A stretch of DNA of 64,000 nucleotides from an uncultured Roseburia sp. (lineage in GTDB: Bacteria > Bacillota > Clostridia > Lachnospirales > Lachnospiraceae): contig CANSSP010000004.1 in NCBI GenBank assembly GCA_947649645.1, forward strand, positions 1 through 64,000. The letters run 5' to 3'. The notes beneath the pieces are model-generated. The model searched no databases and was not told where the DNA came from. It saw only the letters and a program-made list of their open reading frames with translations. Shown piece by piece: positions 49,962-59,190 of this stretch (position 1 is its first letter; each line of letters begins with the position of its first letter). The position numbers and the translations under genes were made by a program.

Positions 49962-51773
49962 TTAATCCTCATCCAGCTTTAACACGCTCATAAAAGCTTC
50001 CTGCGGAATCTCCACGCTTCCCACCTGGCGCATCCGCTTTTTTCCCTCTTTCTGTTTTTCGAGAAGCTTGCGCTTGCGCGAAATATCCCCGCCGTAACAC
50101 TTCGCCAGCACATCCTTGCGCATCGCCTTTACAGTCTCCCTGGCGATCACCCTGCCGCCCACGGCGGCCTGAATCGGTATCTCAAACAGATGGCGCGGTA
50201 TCTCCTCCTTCAGCCGCTCACACATCCTTCTTCCCCGTTCGTAGGCATTGTCCTTAAACACAATAAAAGAGAGGGCGTCCACCTGCTCCCTGTTGATCAG
50301 AATATCCAGTCTGACCAGCTCGGAACGCACATAGCCCTTCAGCTCATAATCAAAGGACGCGTACCCTCTGGAGCGGGATTTGAGCGCGTCAAAAAAATCA
50401 TAGATAATCTCATTGAGCGGAAGATCGTATTTAATCAGCGCACGGGTCGCCTCAATATACTCCATGCTGATATACACGCCGCGGCGCTCCTGGCAGAGTG
50501 TCATAATGGATCCCACATAATCGCTCGTCACCATGATTTCCGCGGAGACAACCGGTTCTTCCATATAAGCGATCTCCGACGGATCCGGCAGATTGGACGG
50601 GTTGGTCAGCTCAATCATACTCCCGTCCGTTTTATATACTTTATAGATTACGCCTGGCGCCGTCGTCACAAGATCAAGCGCAAATTCCCGCTCCAGGCGC
50701 TCCTGAATAATCTCGAGGTGGAGCAGACCTAAAAATCCACAGCGGAAGCCAAATCCCAGCGCAAGCGACGTCTCCGGCTCAAACTGCAGGGAAGCATCGT
50801 TGACCTGAAGCTTCTCAAGGGCGTCCCTTAAATCCGGATACCTCGCACTGTCCGCCGGATATACCCCACAATAGACCATCGGATTTACCTTTTTGTACCC
50901 CGGCAGAGGCTCGCTGCACGGGCGGGCAGAATTAGTCACCGTATCCCCGACGCGGGTATCCCCGACATTTTTGATACTGGCGCACAGATATCCGACCATG
51001 CCCGCGGAAAGCTCGTCACAGGGGATAAACTGTCCCGCGCCGAAATATCCGACCTCCGTCACCTCAGACGTCGCGCCGGTGGCCATCATCCGGATCGGAT
51101 CCCCTACCCTGACGCTCCCTTCTCTGATGCGGCAGAATACGATCACGCCCTTGTAAGAATCATAGAGCGCATCAAAAATGAGCGCTTTAAGAGGGGCCGA
51201 AACGTCTCCGGACGGAGCCGGGATTTTTTCAACGATCTGCTCTAATACCTGATCGACATTCAGCCCTGTCTTTGCCGAAATCCGCGGCGCTTCCTCCGCC
51301 TCGATTCCGATCACATCCTCGATCTCCTGCACCACTTCGTCCGGCTGTGCACCCGGCAGATCAATCTTGTTGATGACGGGCATAATGTCCAGATCGTGGT
51401 CCAGCGCCAGATAAACGTTGGCAAGTGTCTGTGCTTCGACCCCCTGCGCCGCGTCCACTACAAGAATGGCGCCGTCGCAGGCCGCAAGACTGCGCGAAAC
51501 CTCATAGTTGAAATCCACATGTCCCGGCGTATCGATCAGATTAAAAATATATTCTTCACCGTCTTTTGCCTTATAGATAATGCGGACAGCCTGAGACTTG
51601 ATCGTGATGCCCCGTTCACGCTCCAGCTCCATATTGTCAAGAACCTGCGCCTGCATCTCACGGCTGGTCAGCGTCCCCGTGCTCTCTATAATGCGGTCGG
51701 CCAGCGTCGATTTCCCGTGGTCGATATGCGCGATAATACAAAAATTTCTGATTTTACTTTGTTCGACTGCCAT
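49962..51773 (-). CDS. lepA: Elongation factor 4 (LepA)
   Basis: 603 residues, full length. The G domain has '[16 protein letters not shown]' (P-loop), '[12 protein letters not shown]' and '[10 protein letters not shown]'. Switch and EF-G-like domains follow, and the LepA-specific C-terminal domain ends in '[28 protein letters not shown]'. It is a translation GTPase that affects ribosome movement and biogenesis. GGAGG precedes the ATG. Its promoter overlaps the end of the nfo gene. Confidence 0.97.
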   Translation of the reverse strand: MAVEQSKIRNFCIIAHIDHGKSTLADRIIESTGTLTSREMQAQVLDNMELERERGITIKSQAVRIIYKAKDGEEYIFNLIDTPGHVDFNYEVSRSLAACDGAILVVDAAQGVEAQTLANVYLALDHDLDIMPVINKIDLPGAQPDEVVQEIEDVIGIEAEEAPRISAKTGLNVDQVLEQIVEKIPAPSGDVSAPLKALIFDALYDSYKGVIVFCRIREGSVRVGDPIRMMATGATSEVTEVGYFGAGQFIPCDELSAGMVGYLCASIKNVGDTRVGDTVTNSARPCSEPLPGYKKVNPMVYCGVYPADSARYPDLRDALEKLQVNDASLQFEPETSLALGFGFRCGFLGLLHLEIIQERLEREFALDLVTTAPGVIYKVYKTDGSMIELTNPSNLPDPSEIAYMEEPVVSAEIMVTSDYVGSIMTLCQERRGVYISMEYIEATRALIKYDLPLNEIIYDFFDALKSRSRGYASFDYELKGYVRSELVRLDILINREQVDALSFIVFKDNAYERGRRMCERLKEEIPRHLFEIPIQAAVGGRVIARETVKAMRKDVLAKCYGGDISRKRKLLEKQKEGKKRMRQVGSVEIPQEAFMSVLKLDED

Positions 51774-51805
51774 TTCCGTCCTCCATACTGCCGTATATTT
51801 TGTCT

Positions 51806-51835
51806 ATTATACGTGATCGCCAAAGAATCCGTCAA
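51806..51835 (-). promoter_or_regulatory. Promoter of lepA-hemW
   Basis: On the minus strand, TTGACG (51830-51835) and TATAAT (51806-51811) are 18 bp apart, overlapping the nfo stop region. Confidence 0.7.
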
Positions 51836-52671
51836 GTGCCGCAGGGCTTTGTCCATTCGCGAAACAGGGCAATCTCCCGCCGGTATCCCTCGTCGTCGTT
51901 CGGCGTTTCCAGAATAAACGGCCTGCCCTCCAGCAGGGGATGGACGGCCACGCGCCGCAGCGCATCGGCGCCGATACATCCCTCTCCGATTCTCGCATGG
52001 CGGTCCTTGCGTGCACCGCATGCATTCATGCTGTCATTGAAATGGACGGCGCACAGCCGGTCGAGCCCGATCACGCGGTCAAACGCTTCCAGCACCTCGT
52101 CCAGACGGTCTGCGATATCGTATCCGCCGTCCCAGACGTGACAGGTATCAAAACAGACGCCGACTTTTTCCTTTAACTGCACCGCATCCAGAATGGCCCG
52201 CAGCTCCTCAAACGACCGGCCGACCTCGCTCCCTTTCCCCGCCATCGTCTCCAGCAGCACCATCGTCGTCTGCTCCTTTGTAAGAACCTTATTCAACGCC
52301 TCCGCAATCAGCGCGATACCGGCCTTCGTCCCCTGTCCTACATGGGACCCTGGATGGAAATTGTAGTAATTTCCGGGCAGATATTCCATCCGTTTTAAAT
52401 CGTCCTCGATCACTTCAAGCGAAAAGCGGCGGACATCCTCCTTTGCCGCGCACAGATTCATCGTATAAGGCGCATGTGCCACCAACTTTCCGAAATGATG
52501 TTCTCCGGCGAGATCCAGCAGCTTCTTCGCATCTTCCGGATCCATTTTTCTGGCTGAGCCTCCCCTTGGATTGCGGGTAAAAAAGGCAAATGTATCCGCA
52601 CCGAGTGCGACTGCGGCCCTTCCCATAGCCGCAAAACCTTTTGACGCGGAGAGATGATTCCCGATCGGCAT
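51832..52671 (-). CDS. nfo: Deoxyribonuclease IV (endonuclease IV)
   Basis: 279 residues, full length. Trinuclear zinc ligands are visible in 'AHAPYTMNL', 'NFHPGSHVGQGTKAG', 'VLLETMAGKGSEVG', 'CFDTCHVWDGGYD' and 'HFNDSMNACGARKDRHARIGEG'. It cuts at apurinic/apyrimidinic sites in base-excision repair. AAGGAG precedes the ATG. It follows fbp by 23 bp on the same strand, so both are probably in one operon. Confidence 0.96.
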   Translation of the reverse strand: MPIGNHLSASKGFAAMGRAAVALGADTFAFFTRNPRGGSARKMDPEDAKKLLDLAGEHHFGKLVAHAPYTMNLCAAKEDVRRFSLEVIEDDLKRMEYLPGNYYNFHPGSHVGQGTKAGIALIAEALNKVLTKEQTTMVLLETMAGKGSEVGRSFEELRAILDAVQLKEKVGVCFDTCHVWDGGYDIADRLDEVLEAFDRVIGLDRLCAVHFNDSMNACGARKDRHARIGEGCIGADALRRVAVHPLLEGRPFILETPNDDEGYRREIALFREWTKPCGT

Positions 52672-52694
52672 TCTTTTTTGCTCCTTCTTTTCAT

Positions 52695-54653
52695 TTAACT
52701 GATCTTCTCCACCAGCACACCGTCGCGGTACGCCAGCAGCAATGCTTCCAGATCCTGTATGGACTCTTTTAAGTATCTCCCGATATCGGTGTCGGCAACC
52801 GTCTTGCGCTTCATGACATGCTCGACCAGTACCATATGCGAAACGATGTCGCTCCCGTCCTGGACAGCCTTCTCCACCGACTCGAACGGCTGATGCGCCG
52901 CGAGCAGCAGACCATAAGAATTATAAATCAGCGTATATCCCGCTATTCCGGTCTTGGAATAGTAAGCTTTCGAAAAACCGCCGTCTATGATCAGGAGCTT
53001 TCCATTGCACTTCACCGGAGATTCCCCCCGCTTCGCCTCAATCGGGATATGCCCGTTTATAATATGCGCTTCCTCACTGTTTAATCCAAACTCCTCCAGA
53101 ATATGATTGACGACGTCCTCGTTTTCCAGAAGCTGATAATACGGATTTTTCGGCTCATCATACGTCTTTTTGTCCGCGACAAAATATCGCTCAAACGTCG
53201 TCATCTTCGCCTTGCCGAATACCGGCGAATTCTGATTTTCCCAGATAAACCAGAGAATATCAAGACCTTTGCGCTTCTCCTCCGGGTCGATGGCATAATA
53301 GCCCTTGCGCGCATAATTCTCAAGCACGTCGTAAAGCGCTTTCCCGGCATATTTTTTTCCGTAAATCTCAACGCTGGTAAATGTGCCGTCCTCATTCATC
53401 GGCACACAGCCGTGATAGAGAAGATTGCCGTTGTGCACCTTATAAAGGCTGCCCTGCGTGAACAGAAAACGCACATGCTTCTGCAGCTTGTCACAATTGA
53501 CAAATGCCATCGTCAGGCGGTCGATCACGTCCGCCTCCTCCGAGGACAGCTGATACGGATCGCTCCAGTCCACGGTCGGGAAATTCGTATCTTTGAGCGG
53601 ATACTCCGCGCCGTCGATGCAGACCGTTCCTTTTTCAATGTCAATTTTATCGAGAAGCAGGCGGTCGTTCATCCCATACTCCGGATGCCGTCTGATCAGC
53701 TGACCCTCCAGCTTAAACTGTATGACCGTAATGGCCTTGTGCATCTTCTCATCCAGCATCGCGTCGCGGACATCATACTCATCCTCGCGGTAATCCAGCT
53801 TAAAGCAGGTGCACGAATCTTTCTCATAGCTGCTCATCGCAAGCCGGGCAAGCGGCACCAGATTGATACCGTATCCGTCTTCCAGCAGGTTTAAATTGCC
53901 ATACTTTGCCGAAATACGGATCACGTTGCAGATACATGCCTGGCTCCCCGCCGCAGCCCCCATCCAGTAAACGTCATGGTTTCCCCACTGAATGTCCACG
54001 GAATGATGCGTCATCAGCGTATCCATGATCAGATTCGGATGCGGTCCCCGGTCAAATATATCCCCGACCACATGCAGGTGATCGACCACCAGCCGGCGGA
54101 TCAGATTGCAGAACGCAATGACAAGCTCCGAGGCGCGTCCGGTCCTGATCACCGAATTGATAATCTCGTTGTAATACGCCTCCTGATCCGATACATCCGG
54201 CCGGCCGGTCAGCAGCTCCTCGACGACATAGGCAAAATCTTTTGGCAGCGCCTTGCGGACCTTGGAGCGTGTGTACTTGGAGGAAGCGCTCTTACAGATC
54301 CGGATCAGACGGTACAACGTCACCTTGTACCAGTCCTCCATATTATCTTCCACCTTTAACACCTGCTCGACCTTCTGTTCCGGATAGTAAATCAGCACCG
54401 CAAGCGATTTTTTTTCGGCCGCGCTGATGGCATTGCCAAATTCCTGATCAATCTTGCGCTTGATCGCGCCCGAACCGTTTCGCAGCACATGCTGAAACTG
54501 ATCGTATTCCCCATGAATATCCGTGATAAAATGTTCCGTCCCCTTAGGCAGGCTTAAGATCGCCTGCTGATTGACGATCTCCGTCGCGGCAGCCGCCACG
54601 GTCGGATACTGATTCGCCAGACTCTTTAAATACCGTAAATCTACTTTCTCCAT
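52695..54653 (-). CDS. fbp: Fructose-1,6-bisphosphatase, class III
   Basis: About 652 residues, the size of the Firmicutes class III enzyme. Calcineurin-like metal-binding motifs are present: 'HFITDIHGEYDQF', 'VVGDIFDRGPHPNLIMD' and 'WGNHDVYWMG', with later His ligands in 'IINGHIPIEAKRGESP'. It dephosphorylates fructose 1,6-bisphosphate in gluconeogenesis, in step with the PEP carboxykinase gene of this window. The start at 54653 (after GGGGAT) is preferred over an ATG 12 nt earlier that lacks a ribosome site. Confidence 0.95.
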   Translation of the reverse strand: MEKVDLRYLKSLANQYPTVAAAATEIVNQQAILSLPKGTEHFITDIHGEYDQFQHVLRNGSGAIKRKIDQEFGNAISAAEKKSLAVLIYYPEQKVEQVLKVEDNMEDWYKVTLYRLIRICKSASSKYTRSKVRKALPKDFAYVVEELLTGRPDVSDQEAYYNEIINSVIRTGRASELVIAFCNLIRRLVVDHLHVVGDIFDRGPHPNLIMDTLMTHHSVDIQWGNHDVYWMGAAAGSQACICNVIRISAKYGNLNLLEDGYGINLVPLARLAMSSYEKDSCTCFKLDYREDEYDVRDAMLDEKMHKAITVIQFKLEGQLIRRHPEYGMNDRLLLDKIDIEKGTVCIDGAEYPLKDTNFPTVDWSDPYQLSSEEADVIDRLTMAFVNCDKLQKHVRFLFTQGSLYKVHNGNLLYHGCVPMNEDGTFTSVEIYGKKYAGKALYDVLENYARKGYYAIDPEEKRKGLDILWFIWENQNSPVFGKAKMTTFERYFVADKKTYDEPKNPYYQLLENEDVVNHILEEFGLNSEEAHIINGHIPIEAKRGESPVKCNGKLLIIDGGFSKAYYSKTGIAGYTLIYNSYGLLLAAHQPFESVEKAVQDGSDIVSHMVLVEHVMKRKTVADTDIGRYLKESIQDLEALLLAYRDGVLVEKIS

Positions 54654-54759
54654 ATCTATCCCCATTTCTGCACTGCTTTTTGCGCATGAGCGGCTCTGTG
54701 CCCAGCCGTGATACGGCTGCAGCGCGCAGGCACAGATCACCGTCAGATCCTGTTTTCCC

Positions 54760-55530
54760 TCACACGTTGCGGCCTGCCCTTATCACATCTCCCATATCAT
54801 AAAGCCCTGCCGGTTTTTTCGCCAGAAATTTCGCGGCCTCCACCGCGCCTTTGGCGAACACACTCCTCGAGTATGCCGTGTGTTCAAACGTAATCACCTC
54901 GTCAAGCCCCGCAAAGATCACCTCGTGCTGCCCCACAATATTGCCCCCGCGGACCGCAGAGATACCAATCTCATGCGAATCCCGCTTTTTGCGCTCCTGG
55001 CTTCTGTCATACCGATATGTATAAACTTCATTCAGCGCGCCGCTTAAGGCATCCGCCAGCGCGAGCGCCGTCCCGCTGGGCGCGTCCAGCTTCTGATTGT
55101 GATGCTTTTCCACAATCTCCATATCAAACCCCGACGGGGCCAGGACTGACGCCGCCTGCCGTAACAGTTCGAGCAGCAGGTTGATGCCAAGGGACATATT
55201 GGCGGACTTTAACACCGCCACCTGTCCGGAGACCTCATCCACCCGTTTCATCTGCTCTTCCGTCAGCCCGGTCGTACACAATACGACCGGTATCCTCTTA
55301 TCTGCACTGTACACCAGAAGATCATCCACCGCCTTTGCCGTGGAAAAATCCAGAATCACATCGGCCTTCACATCGCAGACGGAAATATTGGGAAATACCG
55401 GGTAACCGTCTGTCACTTTATCATATACATCAACACCCGCCACAACTTCGATCTCCGGATCCTCCCTGCAGATTGCCGTGATCACCTGTCCCATTTTGCC
55501 GTTACATCCGTTTATGATTGCTCTTACCAT
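54760..55530 (-). CDS. dapB: 4-hydroxy-tetrahydrodipicolinate reductase
   Basis: 256 residues. 'AIINGCNGKMGQVI' is the N-terminal nucleotide-binding loop. 'VEKHHNQKLDAPSGTALALADAL' is the DapB signature, with the substrate-binding Lys and His. It reduces the DapA product in lysine/diaminopimelate synthesis. Its promoter is separate from that of dapA, and a plus-strand flagellin gene lies between the two dap genes. Confidence 0.96.
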   Translation of the reverse strand: MVRAIINGCNGKMGQVITAICREDPEIEVVAGVDVYDKVTDGYPVFPNISVCDVKADVILDFSTAKAVDDLLVYSADKRIPVVLCTTGLTEEQMKRVDEVSGQVAVLKSANMSLGINLLLELLRQAASVLAPSGFDMEIVEKHHNQKLDAPSGTALALADALSGALNEVYTYRYDRSQERKKRDSHEIGISAVRGGNIVGQHEVIFAGLDEVITFEHTAYSRSVFAKGAVEAAKFLAKKPAGLYDMGDVIRAGRNV

Positions 55531-55589
55531 GTTTTCATTCCTTCTCTCTTGTGCTTTTCCTGCCGCTTTTGCGCGAAACCAATATCTCT

Positions 55590-55618
55590 ATTGTAACCTC
55601 TGACGCCCGCCGGTGCAA
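55590..55618 (-). promoter_or_regulatory. Promoter of dapB
   Basis: On the minus strand, TTGCAC (55613-55618) and TACAAT (55590-55595) are 17 bp apart, about 60 bp before dapB. Confidence 0.65.
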
Positions 55619-55644
55619 TGCTTTTCGAAAAATTGTCACAAACA

Positions 55645-55674
55645 TTGCCATTGCGCGATACCACCGTTTATGAT
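55645..55674 (+). promoter_or_regulatory. Possible promoter of the flagellin gene
   Basis: TTGCCA (55645-55650) and TATGAT (55669-55674) with 18-bp spacing. No sigma-28 box (TAAA-N15-GCCGATAA) was recognised, unusual for a flagellin. Confidence 0.45.
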
Positions 55675-55766
55675 AACATAAATGCAGAATATCATTTCAG
55701 AAATAACCAGGCCAGGCTGCCGACTGACGCAGCCGTTCACAGCACAATCCGGGAAGGTATTTTCGC

Positions 55767-57409
55767 GTGGTCATGTGGCATAACACACTGGCAATAAACG
55801 CAGACCGCCAGTTAAAACTCAATAAAAAAGGGCGTCTGACAGACAGGAAAAGCTCTCCAGCGGCTACCGGATCAACCGGGCCGCAGATGACGCTGTCGGA
55901 CTCTCGATATCCGAAACCATGCGCAGACAGATCCGCGGTCTTAATCGTGCGACAAAAAACGTACAGGAAGGATCTGACCTGTGCAGGACGGCAGACGGCG
56001 CGCTGACAGAGGTGCATGCGATTCTGCAGCGGCTGAATGAACTTGCCGTACAGTCCGCCAACGGAACCAATTCCACATTTGACAGGGAGGCGATACAGGA
56101 GGAGGTCGACCACCTGATCGCAGAAGTCGATCAGATCGCCCATAACACAAAAATCTTCGGGACCCATCCCCTGCTGGGAAATGTGAATATTTCCAGAGTT
56201 TCTTATTCCATACCGGACAACGCCCTTCACAGTCTGACGGGTGCAGAGGTTTATGACTCCCACGGGCATATCCGTTTTATGGTAGAAGGCATGAATGAAG
56301 GATTTGCAGGCGTCTCCGCCCAGCAGTCCATTATGCCCACACTCACCATAAGGGACGCGAACGGAAATACAACCGGCAATATCCGCCTGACCGACAATGC
56401 ACATACGACTTATACCGATTATCCCGATCAGAACAAGTTTGTTTTTGACTACGATGACGGAAATATCTCATACCGCATGGAACAGATCTGGAAAATCGTA
56501 GACTGCTCCACAGAGACGGAATCGCGTGAGTATTACGAACTGTCCTACAATTTTATCAACACCTCTGCTACGGAAATCACCTTCGACTTCTGGCTGCAGA
56601 TGGACATCTTATTAGGACCAAAGAGCAGCGCAATACCAGATATCGACGGCGTGGAAACATCAAATACAATCAAATGGACCGGTTCCGGTATCCCGACCGA
56701 AATGGCCCTGGACAATTTTCTGAACCTTTCGGGAAGCGGCGGGACCACGCTCAACGTAAGTTCCCTTTACACCTGGCCGGGAATTGCAAACCCGCCGAAT
56801 GTCGTAATGTCGGGTGACCGTTATGCGATAGGATTTGACGACGCGATGGATTCTTCCATTGTCGGCGATCTTGGCTATCAGGGCGACGATTACTTTTACG
56901 GCACAGGCTGGAAAGGACAGACAATTCCGCCGGGCGGAAACTATACCATGCAGAACCGCATAGGCGTTTATGTGGAGAAGGCGACGGATATGGTCTTGTA
57001 TTCAGTGAAAAACAATCCGCCGCTGTGGATTCAGTCGGGATGCAATGCGGGCGACGGCATATTCCTTAAGCTGTGCAATGCAACGGCAATCAGTCTCGGC
57101 ATCGACAGACTGAATATGATGACAGAAGGGACGGCCCGGAAAGCAATCGACACCATCTCCGACGCGATCAATAAAGTCTCCGGTTTCCGCTCCGGTTTCG
57201 GCTCACAGCAGAATCGTCTCGAACAGGCCGCACAGATCGATCAGAATACGGCTGAAAATACACAGGCGGCGGAGAGCAGGATTCGCGATGCCGATATGGC
57301 AGGAGAAATGGTGGCATATTGTATGGCAGACATCACTGCGCAGGCAGGTATGAGCGTACTGGCCCAGGCAAATCACCTGACAGAAAGAGTTCTGGACTTG
57401 TTGAAATAA
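55767..57409 (+). pseudogene. Flagellin gene with a frameshift at an A6 run
   Basis: Flagellin hallmarks lie in two frames. From GTG 55767 the first frame reads 'WHNTLAINADRQLKLNKK'. At A6 (55824-55829) the match shifts by -1 and continues 'EKLSSGYRINRAADDAV' and 'MRRQIRGLNRATKNVQ'. One extra A would restore a protein of about 547 residues. A conserved N-terminal D0/D1, a 270-residue unusual variable domain, and a C-terminal D1/D0 ('AGMSVLAQANHLTERVLDLLK') are present. No other flagellar gene is nearby. It may be a real mutation, slippage-corrected expression or a homopolymer error. Confidence 0.85.
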
Positions 57410-57453
57410 AATGGGGAGCACCGACGATACGGTCTGTGCTCCCTTCACTTTCT
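57410..57453 (+). terminator. Terminator after the flagellin gene
   Basis: A stem, GGGAGCAC / GTGCTCCC (57414-57443), with inner ACCG / CGGT, then TTCACTTTCTGTTTT. Confidence 0.7.
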
Positions 57454-57488
57454 GTTTTCCGGATACGCCGGAAAGCGGCGGCATCCGA

Positions 57489-58382
57489 CTACGATACAGT
57501 GGCAATTCCATACTCCCGCATCACTTCCGCAAGCTTACGCGCTTTCTCTTCTGTCATCTCCGTCAGAGGTGAGCGGAGCGGTCCCGCCCCTTTTCCCATC
57601 AGGGTGAGTGCCTTTTTGACCGGAATCGGGCTGACCTCGCTAAAAAGTGCTTCCACCAGCGGCTGGGCTTTAATCTGCATTTCCATCGCCGCTTTCAGAT
57701 TTCCGCTGCTGAAGTTCACGCACATTTCATGCACATCCCGCGGCGCGATATTGGACCATACGGAGATAACACCGATCGCCCCGATGGCCATCAACGGCAC
57801 GATAATCCCGTCCTCGCCGGAATACAGATCCAGTTTTCCGTCCGTCAGATTCATCGTTTTCACCGCCTGCGGCACACTTCCGGACGCCTCTTTGATCGCC
57901 ACAATGTTTTCCACATTTTTATAGAGAGCGGCAGCCGTTTCCGGCAGGATATTGCATCCGGTACGGCCCGGTACGTTGTACATGATCACCGGAAGCTTCA
58001 CGGCATGCGCGATCTGGGTGTAATAATCGATCAGTCCCCCCTGGGTCGCTTTGTTGTAGTACGGCGTCACGGCAAGCAGTCCGTCCACACCTGCTTCCTC
58101 CGCCTCCTTCGACAGATGCACCGCTTCCCTGGTACAATTTGAGCCCGTGCCTGCCACCACCGGGACCCGGTGCCTCGTGAAATCCACTGCGGCCTTTATC
58201 ACGCTGGCATGCTCCTCTGTCGTGAGCGTGGAACTCTCCCCTGTCGTCCCTGCAATGATAATACAGTCTGTCCCCTGCTCCACCTGCCAGTCAATCAGTT
58301 CTTCCAGTTTTTCGTAGTGAATCTCACCGTTGTCTTTCATCGGAGTGACTATCGCCACTCCCGCGCCTTTAAAAATTGACAT
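57489..58382 (-). CDS. dapA: 4-hydroxy-tetrahydrodipicolinate synthase
   Basis: 297 residues. 'IIAGTTGESSTLTTEEH' is the conserved substrate loop. 'GTGSNCTREAVHLSKEAEEAGVDGLLAVTPYYNKATQGGLIDYY' includes the catalytic Tyr, and Lys is in 'VAIKEASGSVPQ'. It condenses pyruvate with aspartate semialdehyde, the first committed step to lysine and diaminopimelate. AGGAGG precedes the ATG. A lysine riboswitch and terminator upstream give feedback control by lysine. Confidence 0.97.
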   Translation of the reverse strand: MSIFKGAGVAIVTPMKDNGEIHYEKLEELIDWQVEQGTDCIIIAGTTGESSTLTTEEHASVIKAAVDFTRHRVPVVAGTGSNCTREAVHLSKEAEEAGVDGLLAVTPYYNKATQGGLIDYYTQIAHAVKLPVIMYNVPGRTGCNILPETAAALYKNVENIVAIKEASGSVPQAVKTMNLTDGKLDLYSGEDGIIVPLMAIGAIGVISVWSNIAPRDVHEMCVNFSSGNLKAAMEMQIKAQPLVEALFSEVSPIPVKKALTLMGKGAGPLRSPLTEMTEEKARKLAEVMREYGIATVS

Positions 58383-58436
58383 TGCAAATTCCTCCTGAAT
58401 TTATAATATGCTTTGATATATACGGTGTGCCGCCGC

Positions 58437-58470
58437 AGACAAATAAAACCGGCTCGCACGGAGCCGGTTC
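58437..58470 (-). terminator. Attenuator terminator of the lysine riboswitch
   Basis: On the minus strand, AACCGGCTC-CGTGC-GAGCCGGTT is followed by TTATTTG. It lies between the aptamer and dapA, the expected place for lysine-induced termination. Confidence 0.85.
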
Positions 58471-58517
58471 TTTCTCTTCCAATCATGCCGGATACCGCCC
58501 TGCAGCATCCGATCAAA

Positions 58518-58690
58518 ACCGATAGCGCCCCATCCACGATAACAGATGACAGTCACAAAGCTGTTCGCCCTGTGCCCAAGAAGCACGGCGTCAGGCGCCC
58601 TGCCCTTTCGGCGTGTTCTCCTTTCACATCGCTTCCTCTGCGCCTGCCGCATCCCCAACGCTACTCTTAAAACACGCAACCTCTATCCTA
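58518..58690 (-). promoter_or_regulatory. Lysine riboswitch (L box) controlling dapA
   Basis: The minus strand shows the conserved L-box elements in order: AGAGGTTGC near the 5' end, then AAGAGTA, then GAGAACACGCCGAAAGGGC, GGGCACAGGG, TGACTGTCAT, and finally GGGGCGCTATC. Together they form the five-way junction aptamer. A terminator hairpin follows and then dapA. When lysine binds, the terminator should form and dapA expression drop. The promoter is TTGACA (58737-58742), 17 bp, TATGCT (58714-58719). Confidence 0.92.
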
Positions 58691-58713
58691 AACTATGTAT
58701 CACTGCTTTTCCA

Positions 58714-58742
58714 AAGCATAGCATTATCCGGCCCCATTGTCA
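58714..58742 (-). promoter_or_regulatory. Promoter of the riboswitch-dapA transcript
   Basis: On the minus strand, TTGACA and TATGCT with a 17-bp spacer. It lies just after the dut stop codon. Confidence 0.75.
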
Positions 58743-58751
58743 ATCCTTTTC

Positions 58752-59183
58752 TCAGCCGGTGGAGCCGAACCCGCCGTCCCCGCGGTCCGTCTCATCCAGT
58801 TCCTTTACCTCGTCAAATTCCGCCGCAAGATACGGCAGAAGAATGATCTGCGCGATCCGCTCGCCAGGGTCGATCGTTCTCGGCTCACCGGAATCATTAT
58901 GCAGCGCCACGATCACCTCTCCGCGGTAGTCCGAGTCCACAACCCCCGTACAGTTTGCCGGGCGCAGCCCCTGCTTTACAGAAAGTCCGCTGCGCGCAAA
59001 AATCGCGCCGAAATACCCCCTGGGTATCGCCAGGGCAAGCCCGGTTCCTACCTTTGCAGTCTCTCCCGGCCCGATTTTAAGCGGACCGGACAGGTTTGCA
59101 CACAGGTCATACCCGGCCGCCTCCTCGCTGCCTCTGACCGGAAGCACGGCGGAATCGCACAATTTTCTGATCTCTATTCTCAT
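58752..59183 (-). CDS. dut: Deoxyuridine 5'-triphosphate nucleotidohydrolase
   Basis: 143 residues. The trimeric dUTPase motifs are visible: 'AAGYDLCANL' (I), 'FARSGLSVKQGL' (II), 'GVVDSDYRGEVIVALHN' (III, uracil-binding hairpin), 'PGERIAQIILLPY' (IV) and a C-terminal 'GDGGFGSTG' (V, closing the active site). It hydrolyses dUTP. It follows gpsA by 7 bp, and the dapA riboswitch promoter starts just after its stop. Confidence 0.96.
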   Translation of the reverse strand: MRIEIRKLCDSAVLPVRGSEEAAGYDLCANLSGPLKIGPGETAKVGTGLALAIPRGYFGAIFARSGLSVKQGLRPANCTGVVDSDYRGEVIVALHNDSGEPRTIDPGERIAQIILLPYLAAEFDEVKELDETDRGDGGFGSTG

Positions 59184-59190
59184 CGGTTCC

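Noticed and set aside
55531..55766. Sigma-28 promoter for the flagellin gene
   Set aside because: No TAAA-N15-GCCGATAA match; a sigma-A-like pair fits better.
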